Of a DNA stretch of 64,000 nucleotides, positions 55,887 to 63,743 are shown in pieces. This DNA comes from Phocaeicola intestinalis (GTDB lineage Bacteria; Bacteroidota; Bacteroidia; Bacteroidales; Bacteroidaceae). The position numbers were made by a program, and so were the translations under genes. Where the stretch lies: NCBI RefSeq assembly GCF_014837065.1, contig NZ_JACSPP010000002.1, forward strand, positions 62,001-126,000, given 5' to 3'. Position 1 is the first letter of the stretch. Every line of letters begins with the position of its first letter. Below the pieces are notes generated by a model. It was not told the DNA's origin and did no database searches. It saw only the letters and a list, made by a program, of their open reading frames with translations.

Positions 55887-57347
55887 TCAGCTTTTTAACA
55901 CTTTCCTGCTCAATGACCACAAACCTAAGAAGGTCAGCAGCCCGTTGAACATCAACATTTCATAACCGAAAGCATATCCTGCCAGGTAAAAACACAGGCG
56001 GTCGGTGGCATAACACACCAGCGGAGAGAGCAACGCCACATAAGGAACAAACCGGTCGCGAGGCAACCTGCGGGTAAACATTCCGAAAGCAAACATGCCC
56101 AACAGCGGCCCGTACGTATAGGCTGCCAGTACATAAATCGTATCGATAATACTCTGACTGCCTACCGCCTTGAACACCAACATACAGCCGATAAAAACAA
56201 CAGAAATACCTATATGTACACACCGGCGGATGCGTTGTGCCTTACCCTCCGAAAACTGTCCTACCTCCAGAATGTCAATACAGAAACTGGTGGTCAATGC
56301 CGCCAATGCCGAATCGGCACTGGAAAAAGCCGCAGCGATTATGCCGATGGTAAAGAGCACCAGCACCACCGGACCTAAATATCCCTCGGCGGCAAACATC
56401 GGAAGAATATCATCCCCCTTGGCTGGCAAGTCTACCCCCAACCGGGAAGAAGCCAGCAACAACAATATCCCCAACACCAGAAACAGGAAATTGACCGGCA
56501 AAAACGAGAAACCGTAACAATACATATTCTTCTGCGCCTCCTTCAGGTTACGGCACGAAAGGTTCTTCTGCATCATATCCTGATCCAGCCCTGTCATAAC
56601 GATGGTAATGAAAATGCCGCTGAAGAACTGCTTGAAAAAGTTTTGCTTCGAATGCCAGTCGTCGAGCACAAAGATACGGCTGTGCGCATTATCCGCCACA
56701 GCACCGGCAACCGATGGCCAGTCGCCACCGAGCATCGCCACTACCTTGTATATAATAAGGACTAAAGCCGCCAGCAGGCAGAAGGTCTGCAGGCTATCGG
56801 TCCAGACAATGGTACGTATTCCGCTCTTATGCGTGTATAGCCAGATGAGGACTACCGTACCGATGGCAGTCAGCAAAAAAGGGACACCGTATGCGTCGAA
56901 CACATAATGCTGCAAAATCAGACAGACCAAGTACAGACGCGCGGACGCTCCCAGCAATTTAGAGACCAGAAAAAAAGAAGCGCCCGTCTTATAAGAACAG
57001 ACACCGAAACGTTCTTTCAAATAAGTATAAATGGAAATCAGGTTCAGCCGGTAATAAAGCGGAAGCAGCACATGGGCTATCAGCAGATAACCGACAAAAA
57101 AGCCCAGACAGGTCTGCATATACGTCATATCAATGCTCCGCACCATGCCGGGCACCGAAACAAACGTCACGCCCGAAAGCGAAGCCCCTATCATACCGAA
57201 CGACACAATGTACCACGGCGACTGGCGGTTGCCCCGGAAAAAAGCATCGTTGTCGCTGCTGCGAACCGACGTGATATGCGCCACCAGCAAAAGGATGCCG
57301 AAATAAACCGCTATGGTAACAAGGATGAATATGCCGTTCATTGTCAT
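55887..57347 (-). CDS. Sodium:solute symporter (SSS family)
   Basis: 486 residues with about thirteen membrane helices. Conserved FFRGNRQSPWYIVSFGMIGA, SLSGVTFVSVPGMVRSI, MTGLDQDMMQKNLSCRNLKE and FSSADSALAALTTSFCIDIL place it in the SSS family; substrate is not predictable, though sugars, sialic acid or amino acids are common. Its ATG overlaps the stop of the RelE-like toxin gene by four bases, so it is translationally coupled to a toxin-antitoxin pair. Confidence 0.93.
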   Translation of the reverse strand: MTMNGIFILVTIAVYFGILLLVAHITSVRSSDNDAFFRGNRQSPWYIVSFGMIGASLSGVTFVSVPGMVRSIDMTYMQTCLGFFVGYLLIAHVLLPLYYRLNLISIYTYLKERFGVCSYKTGASFFLVSKLLGASARLYLVCLILQHYVFDAYGVPFLLTAIGTVVLIWLYTHKSGIRTIVWTDSLQTFCLLAALVLIIYKVVAMLGGDWPSVAGAVADNAHSRIFVLDDWHSKQNFFKQFFSGIFITIVMTGLDQDMMQKNLSCRNLKEAQKNMYCYGFSFLPVNFLFLVLGILLLLASSRLGVDLPAKGDDILPMFAAEGYLGPVVLVLFTIGIIAAAFSSADSALAALTTSFCIDILEVGQFSEGKAQRIRRCVHIGISVVFIGCMLVFKAVGSQSIIDTIYVLAAYTYGPLLGMFAFGMFTRRLPRDRFVPYVALLSPLVCYATDRLCFYLAGYAFGYEMLMFNGLLTFLGLWSLSRKVLKS

Positions 57348-57685
57348 TTCAATCCATTCAACCGAAGCAGCTCTTCGATTTCTTTCTTGCTGATAGAAGA
57401 ACGCTCCGCCTTATCGTAAATGTAAAGCAAGTTGATTTCGCTCTCTTCCACCGCTACCACTACCGTAAAGGTAATAACCCGCGCGCCGCCGCTCTTGCCT
57501 TTCCCTTTCGAGGTGATAGCCATGCGAATCTTGCGCAATCCGCCGCCCAAGTCGGTACCGAGGTGCGGATTGGCTGAAATCTCAAGAAGCAGTTTCGCAT
57601 AATCGTCAGCAATGGACGCATAACGTTTACCTAATCTTTTAATTTCCTTATCAAAAGATTTTGCCGTTTTTATCTTATAGTCCAT
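57344..57685 (-). CDS. RelE/ParE-superfamily toxin-like protein
   Basis: 113 residues. MDYKIKTAKSFDKEIKRLGK, then LGTDLGGGLRKIRMAITSKG, GGARVITFTVVVA and INLLYIYDKAERSSISKKEI follow the RelE/ParE fold, with basic residues in the region where ribosome-dependent RNases or gyrase poisons act. It follows the antitoxin gene with an 11-base overlap and overlaps the SSS gene by four bases. Whether it is an active toxin is not known. Confidence 0.85.
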   Translation of the reverse strand: MDYKIKTAKSFDKEIKRLGKRYASIADDYAKLLLEISANPHLGTDLGGGLRKIRMAITSKGKGKSGGARVITFTVVVAVEESEINLLYIYDKAERSSISKKEIEELLRLNGLK

Positions 57686-57917
57686 TCCGAAGCTCCTCTA
57701 ATAATTCTTCGGCAGGCCGTGTTCGTCCAGCCTTCATATCTTTCAGCCCCGCGTCAATCCCCGCGAGGATTTCTTCCTTGCTGATATACTCGGTTTCCTC
57801 TTCCTCCTTGCGGGTGCCTTCCAGCAATTTGTCGGCAAGCCATATACGGTTCCGCTCGCTAAGCGAAAGCGACTGGATATATTGCCAAAGACTTTCCATC
57901 GATGCTGATACTCTCAT
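57675..57917 (-). CDS. Antitoxin-like partner of the RelE/ParE protein
   Basis: 80 residues, acidic and helical: MRVSASMESLWQYIQSLSLS, LADKLLEGTRKEEEETEYIS and a C-terminal helix PAEELLEELRNGL that would wrap the toxin. No clear DNA-binding ribbon-helix-helix is identified. It is first in the unit, as in most type II systems, with a promoter box 35 bp upstream. Confidence 0.8.
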   Translation of the reverse strand: MRVSASMESLWQYIQSLSLSERNRIWLADKLLEGTRKEEEETEYISKEEILAGIDAGLKDMKAGRTRPAEELLEELRNGL

Positions 57918-57951
57918 AGCGTATTCCTCCTTATATGATTAAGTGACAAGG

Positions 57952-57959
57952 CAAAGATA
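57952..57959 (-). promoter_or_regulatory. -7 box (TATCTTTG) for the antitoxin-toxin-symporter unit
   Basis: Minus-strand TATCTTTG, 35 bp before the antitoxin ATG. Confidence 0.6.
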
Positions 57960-58002
57960 GCAAAATATCTTCAAACTCCGCTACAAACGCACGAAAAAGA
58001 CA

Positions 58003-60084
58003 CTATTTGAAACGGGACGTATCCACCGCTTCCCGACGCTTCTCCTGATAGCCGCCGAACTTCCACGTAAACGACAAGCCTACGGAACGGTAGCACGAAT
58101 AATCGTTCGTCACCCACTGGCGGGCGATGCGGATATACGGGTCGATGCCCGCGGTCTCGAAAATATCCTTGCACCAAACCGAGAGGATGCAGTTCTTGCC
58201 GGCGAAAGCGTAACGCAACGCTACGTCCACATTCCCGCTGGCAGGCAAATCGTACGTGCCTTGATGAGCTTTGCTGCGCACGAAACCATTCAGTGTCAGA
58301 CGCAAGTCCGGACGAGTGGAAAGCGTAACTGTATTGTTCCACACCGCCATGCCGTAAGCGATGCGCCGGTCGAAAGGCATATCATAGAAGTCGGCGTCTT
58401 TCTCGCGCGTCCATACGCCTATCAGCGTCAGGCGCGAGTCGAGCCATTTCTTTATCTTGAACGGAAGGGAAGCCTGAATGCCCGCCTGACGCTGGAAATC
58501 AAAATTCAGATAACGGTAAATCTCCACCAAGCGTTCGGGCGACTGGTAAAGCGTCTGCGTGGCATAATCTTCCGTATGACTGAACCAGGCAGAAAAGATA
58601 TACTTCGATTTCAAGACATACACCAACCTCACATCGTAATCTTTCGAAGGCTTCAGCAACGGATTGCCCTGCACTTCCGAATAACCTCCGCCCAGATAAG
58701 ACACCGCATCCTGCACCGCCCAGTAACCGGGATAACGCTTGTCGCTGCTGAAAGAAAGCTGCACGATATGGCTGGCGGAAGGTTTATACGTAGCCGTCAG
58801 ATTCGGATACCAACTCCATTCGTCCCACACCGGAGTCCGGTAACGCTCGGCTGCAAGCGAAAAGTCCACCGACAAATCTTCGCCGAACGACTTGCTGAAG
58901 CCCGCATATACGTTCAGCGTCTGTTCCCTCCGGCGCGAATCCATGTCCGAAGGCAATCCTTCATTCCCCGAATAACGCTGGTACGAATTGTCCACACTCG
59001 TAGAATACACCACTCCATAGTTCAGTCCCCAGCCGTGCTTCAGCTGATGTTCTTGCGACACGTAGAACTTCCAGGCATTGATGCGCTGCGCGTCTTCGGT
59101 ATAAAAGTCCATGTCCGTCTCCTCCATTTCGCTGGCGAGACGCTGGCTGCCTGGCGCATGATACCATGTAAACTCTACGCCTGCCTTCAGCCCGAACGGA
59201 ACCTGATAATCCAACCGCCCATCGTGAAGCCATGATTCCTGATTGCCCAAGGTCGTTGCAGTCTGTGTGCCCGTAGTATATTGGTTATAATGGCTGGTAT
59301 CGTAACTCCCATTATAGACAAAGCCCAGCGTATGATTTTCGGCAAACCGGTAATCGGCGCCGAGGCGGAACGTATGCGTATGGTTCCGTCCGTGCCCCCT
59401 CTCGTGGTTCCGGACAGAATAAGCCTCACCCTCCGCCTCCTGCCAGTGGCGCGCCTCTTTGTCGGTCGTGTTGTAACTCTCGCCGTGCGTATGCGAATAA
59501 AGGAAATCCGCCGAAAACTTCCCTCCATTATATAATAAGGAGGCACGCTCCTCGAACGAAGCTTCGTGCCGCTGGTCATACTTGGCGAACGCTTCGCCCT
59601 GCACCGAGCCGGGGTCGCCGATGCGGTGGCGCAGGCGGACGTTTATCAACGCACCCCTCACCTGATAGCGCGCCGGAGCATTGTACATCACTTCCACCCG
59701 CTCGATACGGCTGGCAGGCATTGACTTGAGCAACGAATAAAGTTGTCCGGCACTCATATTCGTCACTTTCCCGTCCAGCACGACGGTCACGCCCCGTGCG
59801 CCCAACGTCAGCCCGCCGTTCATCTCCACCACACCCGGAAGTTCCTTCAAGGCATCATATACATTGTCTATCGGTTTCTGTGCTATCATCCGCGGCAGGT
59901 CGTATTCCAACCTCCCCGGCAATGCCTTGACCACGGGGCGTTCGCCTTCCACCATCACTTCGGGCAAAGCCTGAAACAAGCTGTCCGTCTGCACGTCGCC
60001 CGTCAATAAACTATCTGCTGCTTCTTGTGCCGGAAGCCCAGCTCCGAAAGCTGCCAGCCCGATAATCAAAATCATTCGTTTCAT
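58003..60084 (-). CDS. TonB-dependent-receptor-like outer-membrane barrel (OMP_b-brl_3 type)
   Basis: 693 residues from the ATG at 60084 (MKRMILIIGLAAFGAGLPA, signal peptide). No carboxypeptidase-like leader domain; the plug-like part (about 40-150) has EVMVEGERPVVKALPGRLEY, NVYDALKELPGVVEMNGGLT and MPASRIERVEVMYNAPARYQ. A large barrel follows, ending in ...GLSFTWKFGGYQEKRREAVD. Such proteins lack a certain TonB box and may import or sense a ligand. It is divergent from a histidine kinase/response regulator pair and may be their target; phased TTACCG boxes lie between. Confidence 0.88.
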   Translation of the reverse strand: MKRMILIIGLAAFGAGLPAQEAADSLLTGDVQTDSLFQALPEVMVEGERPVVKALPGRLEYDLPRMIAQKPIDNVYDALKELPGVVEMNGGLTLGARGVTVVLDGKVTNMSAGQLYSLLKSMPASRIERVEVMYNAPARYQVRGALINVRLRHRIGDPGSVQGEAFAKYDQRHEASFEERASLLYNGGKFSADFLYSHTHGESYNTTDKEARHWQEAEGEAYSVRNHERGHGRNHTHTFRLGADYRFAENHTLGFVYNGSYDTSHYNQYTTGTQTATTLGNQESWLHDGRLDYQVPFGLKAGVEFTWYHAPGSQRLASEMEETDMDFYTEDAQRINAWKFYVSQEHQLKHGWGLNYGVVYSTSVDNSYQRYSGNEGLPSDMDSRRREQTLNVYAGFSKSFGEDLSVDFSLAAERYRTPVWDEWSWYPNLTATYKPSASHIVQLSFSSDKRYPGYWAVQDAVSYLGGGYSEVQGNPLLKPSKDYDVRLVYVLKSKYIFSAWFSHTEDYATQTLYQSPERLVEIYRYLNFDFQRQAGIQASLPFKIKKWLDSRLTLIGVWTREKDADFYDMPFDRRIAYGMAVWNNTVTLSTRPDLRLTLNGFVRSKAHQGTYDLPASGNVDVALRYAFAGKNCILSVWCKDIFETAGIDPYIRIARQWVTNDYSCYRSVGLSFTWKFGGYQEKRREAVDTSRFK

Positions 60085-60152
60085 CGTATTTCCGTTTTTG
60101 TTTGATACGGCAAAATTCGGCATTTCCCGCGGAATCCGCCTTATCTTCCGTC

Positions 60153-60190
60153 TTACCGAGTGTTACCGGAAGTGTTATTTAGTCTTACCG
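60153..60190. promoter_or_regulatory. Helically phased TTACCG direct repeats
   Basis: TTACCG at 60153-60158, 60163-60168 and 60185-60190, with a degraded TTATTT at 60174-60179; steps of 10, 11 and 11 bases. This is the layout bound by OmpR/PhoB-class regulators. It lies 28-65 bp before the kinase-operon -7 box and about 70 bp before the barrel gene. Confidence 0.55.
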
Positions 60191-60217
60191 TTTTCCGCAA
60201 GATTGAGCGGAAAGACC

Positions 60218-60225
60218 TATCTTTG
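60218..60225 (+). promoter_or_regulatory. -7 box (TATCTTTG) for the two-component operon
   Basis: Perfect TAnnTTTG match. Transcription would begin near 60232, at the first unit of the 41-bp array, giving a leader of about 410 nt. Confidence 0.6.
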
Positions 60226-60229
60226 CCTT

Positions 60230-60469
60230 GCGAAAGCTTCCCCACGGTGTCGGCAAGGAATTGCAGACCTGCGAAAGCTTCCCCACGGTGTCGGCAAGGA
60301 ATTGCAGGCCTGCGAAAGCTTCCCCACAGCGTCGGCAAGGAATCCCAAACCGGGAAAGCTTCCCCACGGCGTCGGCAAGGAATCCCAAGCTGGGAAAGCT
60401 TCCCCACGGCGTCGGCAAGGAATTGCAGACCTGCGAAAACTTCCTGCACGTTGCAGGAAGGAATCGCAG
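60230..60469 (+). repeat. Six tandem 40-41-bp units in the presumed leader of the kinase gene
   Basis: Units begin at 60230, 60271, 60312, 60352, 60392 and 60433 (period 41, 41, 40, 40, 41). Core: GCGAAAGCTTCCCCACGGTG, TCGGCAAGGAATTGCAGACC. Each has TTCC and GGAA 15 bases apart; the sixth diverges but carries TTCCTGCA-CGT-TGCAGGAA, a stronger hairpin. Units are not multiples of three, so no repeat protein is encoded. Confidence 0.9.
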
Positions 60470-60482
60470 AGAAAGAACAATA

Positions 60483-60612
60483 TGAATATCCGCAAACAGC
60501 CCATGTAGGGGCGTATCGCATACGCCCGAATACGCACACTTATCTACGTGGATGTTTTTCAGGGCGTATGCAATACGCCCCTACAGCTAATTGGGCAAAA
60601 TGCGGATATTCA
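60483..60612. repeat. TGAATATCCGCA-terminated double-hairpin element, copy C
   Basis: Ends TGAATATCCGCA (60483-60494) and TGCGGATATTCA (60601-60612) are perfect inverted copies; 130 bp, same length and direction as copy A, with the GTAGGGGCGTATCGCATACG pair inside. It lies in the presumed kinase leader, 30 bp before the ATG. Confidence 0.9.
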
Positions 60613-60642
60613 ATAAAAACAAACCTAAAAAAAGACCAACGC

Positions 60643-62145
60643 ATGAAACTGCCCCTGAAATACATCGCCCTGCTGGTCATCCTCTCGCTGGCGGGCGTAT
60701 TCGCCTACCAAGCCTATTGGCTGACCAGCCTTTACCGCACCCAACGGAGCGAAATGGAAAAGGACATCCGCGAAGCCCTGCGCACGAGCGATTACAACGA
60801 AATGATTGTGCGCGTCAAGAACCTGCAGAACGATTCGCTGGCACAAGCCGAAGTGACCGTCTCGACCGGATACGACGACGAACGGGCGTTCACGAAGACC
60901 CATACTATCCGCAGCGTCAAGTACGGCGACAGCACCCGCATCTCCATTTGGGAACACAGTGTAAAAGACACCGTCCCCGCCCCGCAAGCTGCCCTGCAAG
61001 CCGACATCGCCTCTATCCTCTTCGAAAACAAAAACTCGGCTGACGAACTCGCCTCCAACTTCCAGCAAGGGCTGCACGCCGCCATGGACGTACTGAGCGA
61101 TCCCGATTTCGCCGTCTTCGACAGCCTCTTAGAGACCGAACTTCGCCGCATCGGCATCCGCGCCCCTTACCGGCTGATGTACCTGCACCGGGGAAGCACC
61201 GTCGATTCGAGCTATACGTTCACCGACACGCTCAATGTCAAAAGCACCGGCGGTTACCTCCCTTCGCCGAAAGCCATTACCTACGATTACAGTTACGACC
61301 GGCACGGCAATTGGCTCTACCGGCTCACCTTAGAGCCTATCGAGAGCATCGTGCTCACCCAAATGGCAGGCATCCTCACCGCCTCGGCGCTGATACTGGT
61401 TATCTTGGGGCTTGCGTTCGGCTTCCTCATCCGCACCCTCCTGCGCCAAAAGACGCTGGAAGAAATGACAAGCGACTTCACCAACAACATCACCCACGAA
61501 CTGAAGACCCCCATCGCCGTGGCATACGCCGCCAGCGATGCCCTGCTCAACTTCGACTCCGGAACAGACCCGGCGAAACGCGCACGCTACCTGCGCATCT
61601 GCCAGGAACAATTACGGAGACTGAGCGGGCTGGTGGAACAGATACTCGGCATGTCAATGGAACGGCGCAAGACTTTCCGCCTGCATCCGGAAACCTTCGC
61701 GCCCCAGGAAGTCATCGCACCGCTCATCGAACAGCATAAGCTGAAAGCGGACAAGCCCGCCGGCATTACCCTCCGCATCGAGCCGGAGAACCTCACCGTA
61801 TACGCCGACCGCACGCATTTCAGCAACATCGTGAGCAACCTGCTGGACAACGCCGTGAAGTATTCGCCCGGCGAGGCACAGATTGACATAACCTGCCACG
61901 AAGACAACGGCTGGTTCATCCTCTCCGTCCGCGACCAAGGCATCGGCATCCCGCACGACAAGCAACGCCACGTGTTCGACAAATTCTACCGTGTGCCTAC
62001 CGGAAACCTGCACGACGTAAAGGGCTATGGGCTGGGGCTGTATTACGTAAAGACCATGACCGAGAAACACGGCGGAACGGTGGAAGTGAAGAGCGAACCG
62101 GAACGAGGAAGCGAATTCACGATTAAATTAAGAATGAAGAATTAA
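60643..62145 (+). CDS. Membrane sensor histidine kinase
   Basis: 500 residues from the ATG at 60643 (MKLPLKYIALLVILSLAGVF). Helix 1 (about 7-27), a periplasmic domain of about 205 residues without a recognised fold, helix 2 (about 236-263), then the H box with His285 in NNITHELKTPIAVA, and the ATPase motifs SNLLDNAVKYSPG (N), RDQGIGIPHDK (G1), FDKFYRVPTG (F) and KGYGLGLYYVKTM (G2). It would phosphorylate the next gene's product. The frame is open far upstream through repeats, but that extension is not protein-like. Its last codons and the next start come from a 14-bp duplication. Confidence 0.95.
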   Translation: MKLPLKYIALLVILSLAGVFAYQAYWLTSLYRTQRSEMEKDIREALRTSDYNEMIVRVKNLQNDSLAQAEVTVSTGYDDERAFTKTHTIRSVKYGDSTRISIWEHSVKDTVPAPQAALQADIASILFENKNSADELASNFQQGLHAAMDVLSDPDFAVFDSLLETELRRIGIRAPYRLMYLHRGSTVDSSYTFTDTLNVKSTGGYLPSPKAITYDYSYDRHGNWLYRLTLEPIESIVLTQMAGILTASALILVILGLAFGFLIRTLLRQKTLEEMTSDFTNNITHELKTPIAVAYAASDALLNFDSGTDPAKRARYLRICQEQLRRLSGLVEQILGMSMERRKTFRLHPETFAPQEVIAPLIEQHKLKADKPAGITLRIEPENLTVYADRTHFSNIVSNLLDNAVKYSPGEAQIDITCHEDNGWFILSVRDQGIGIPHDKQRHVFDKFYRVPTGNLHDVKGYGLGLYYVKTMTEKHGGTVEVKSEPERGSEFTIKLRMKN

Positions 62146-62155
62146 GAATGAAGAA
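62128..62155 (+). repeat. Perfect 14-bp tandem duplication at the kinase/regulator junction
   Basis: TTAAGAATGAAGAA occurs twice in a row (62128-62141, 62142-62155). The first copy encodes the kinase's final Met-Lys-Asn, the second gives the kinase stop (62143-62145) and the regulator start (62148-62150). Confidence 0.9.
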
Positions 62156-62858
62156 TAGAGAAGCAATAATCGATGTACTGCTGGTGGAAGACGAGGAGAC
62201 ACTCGCCCTTATCATCAAGGACACGCTGGAAGGGCAAGGCTTCGCTATCCGTTTGGCGGAAAACGGGGAAGAAGGAATCGAAAAGTTCTTCGACCAAAAG
62301 CCGGACGTGGTAGTGGCAGACGTGATGATGCCCCGCATGGACGGATTCGAAATGGTGCGCCGCATCCGGCGCAAGGACAAGCAGACACCCGTGCTTTTCC
62401 TCACGGCCCACTCTGCCACGAACGATGTGGTGGAAGGCTTCGAATTAGGAGGGAACGATTACCTGAAAAAGCCGTTCGGGATGCAGGAACTCATCGTGCG
62501 CATCAAAGCGCTCTTAGGACGGGCTTCCAACTATTCAGCCCCAGAAAAGCAAACGTCCGTAACAGAATTCGAAATAGGCAGGTACCGCTTCAACGCCATC
62601 ACCCAACGCCTCTCCTACCTCGGAAACGAGACCGAACTTTCTTACCGCGAAAGCGAAATCTTGCGCCGCCTCTGTGAAAACCGGAACGAAGTGACCCTGA
62701 TGCAAGACATTCTGATTGAGTTATGGGGCAACGATACGTTCTTCAACCAGCGCAGCCTGCACGTATTCATCACCAAACTCCGCCACAAGCTCTCGCGCGA
62801 CGAGCGCATCCGCATCGTAAATGTCCGAGGCATCGGGTACAAACTCATCATCAACTGA
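62148..62858 (+). CDS. OmpR/PhoB-family response regulator
   Basis: 236 residues. Receiver domain (about 8-125) with DVLLVEDEETLALI, phosphoacceptor Asp58 in VVVADVMMPRMDGF, LFLTAHSATNDVV and the lysine of DYLKKPFGMQEL; a winged-helix DNA-binding domain follows (about 138-235: RLSYLGNETELSYRESEILR, RSLHVFITKLRHKLSRDERI, VRGIGYKLIIN). It starts two bases after the kinase stop. Candidate sites are the phased TTACCG repeats before the operon. Confidence 0.96.
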   Translation: MKNREAIIDVLLVEDEETLALIIKDTLEGQGFAIRLAENGEEGIEKFFDQKPDVVVADVMMPRMDGFEMVRRIRRKDKQTPVLFLTAHSATNDVVEGFELGGNDYLKKPFGMQELIVRIKALLGRASNYSAPEKQTSVTEFEIGRYRFNAITQRLSYLGNETELSYRESEILRRLCENRNEVTLMQDILIELWGNDTFFNQRSLHVFITKLRHKLSRDERIRIVNVRGIGYKLIIN

Positions 62859-62926
62859 AAAAGCCCACAATCACACAGACAACCAATCGCCACCCGCGAA
62901 ACTTCCAGCCGCTTCAGGAGTTTCAA

Positions 62927-62974
62927 CAGGCTGAAACTGCAGTTTTCACCGGTTAAAACCATCGTTTCAGCCTG
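62927..62974. repeat. Nested stem: CAGGCTGAAAC / GTTTCAGCCTG
   Basis: Perfect 11-bp arms (62927-62937, 62964-62974) enclose a second pair GTTTT/AAAAC (62942-62959). A related TTTCA word precedes it (about 62919). It lies between the response regulator and the recR promoter; it could terminate the former. Confidence 0.65.
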
Positions 62975-63048
62975 ACAAAAGCCGCAAGGCAACAGGCTGC
63001 GTTTGAAAGTTTTCCTTGCCGCATCGCTTAAAGAAGCGGGATTTTTCG

Positions 63049-63056
63049 TACATTTG
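63049..63056 (+). promoter_or_regulatory. -7 box (TACATTTG) for recR
   Basis: TACATTTG in TTTTTCGTACATTTGCGCC, 32 bp before the recR ATG. Confidence 0.55.
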
Positions 63057-63088
63057 CGCCTCGGAAACAGATAAGGAAATTAGAAACG

Positions 63089-63709
63089 ATGAACCAACAA
63101 TATCCGTCCGCATTACTCGAAAAGGCAGTAGACGAGTTTGCCAAGCTGCCCGGCATCGGCCGAAAGACCGCCATGAGACTGGTGCTCTACCTGCTGCGGC
63201 AAGACACGCAGGCAGTGGAATCGTTCGGCAATGCGCTCATCCGGCTGAAACATGAAGTGAAGTATTGCAAGGTGTGCCACAACATTTCGGACACGGACGT
63301 CTGCCAGATTTGCTCCAATCCCTCGCGCGATGCCTCGACCATCTGCGTGGTAGAAAACATCCGCGACGTAATGGCAATCGAAAACACCCAGCAATACCGC
63401 GGACTGTACCACGTGCTGGGCGGAGTCATCTCACCGATGGACGGCATCGGTCCCTCGGACCTGCAGATAGAAAGCCTGGTGGAACGCGTGAAGGCAGGCA
63501 CCGTGTCGGAAGTCATCCTGGCGCTCAGCTCGACCATGGAGGGCGACACAACCAATTTTTACATCTTCCGCAAACTGGCACCCTACAACGTGAAACTGAC
63601 CATCATCGCCCGGGGCATCTCCATCGGCGACGAGCTGGAATATACCGATGAGGTCACGCTAGGACGATCCATCGCCAACCGGATTGTGTTCACGGGCACC
63701 ACGATTTGA
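63089..63709 (+). CDS. recR: Recombination mediator RecR
   Basis: 206 residues, standard. Helix-hairpin-helix ([18 protein letters not shown], about 17-34), C4 zinc finger ([19 protein letters not shown], about 58-76), Toprim domain (about 82-180: [35 protein letters not shown]) and a Walker-B-like end. It works with RecO and RecF to load RecA on gapped DNA. Its final codons ACG ATT TGA start a repeat word identical to that after the RNA methyltransferase gene. Confidence 0.97.
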   Translation: MNQQYPSALLEKAVDEFAKLPGIGRKTAMRLVLYLLRQDTQAVESFGNALIRLKHEVKYCKVCHNISDTDVCQICSNPSRDASTICVVENIRDVMAIENTQQYRGLYHVLGGVISPMDGIGPSDLQIESLVERVKAGTVSEVILALSSTMEGDTTNFYIFRKLAPYNVKLTIIARGISIGDELEYTDEVTLGRSIANRIVFTGTTI

Positions 63710-63742
63710 ATTTACGATTTAACGATTTACGATTTTACGATT
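63701..63742 (+). repeat. TTTACGATTT word array linking recR to the next gene
   Basis: 63701-63720 is identical over 20 bp to 6698-6717. The array continues as AACGATTTACGATTTTACGA and ends in GATTT directly before the next ATG at 63744, so the array forms the whole intergenic space. Confidence 0.8.
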
Positions 63743-63743
63743 T

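Noticed and set aside
60230-60469. CRISPR array
   Set aside because: The 41-bp units are contiguous with no unique spacers, and no cas gene is present.
60160-60642. An in-frame 161-residue extension of the histidine kinase
   Set aside because: It translates the 41-bp array and a repeat element; the kinase proper starts with a typical membrane helix at 60643, and the promoter box lies inside the extension.
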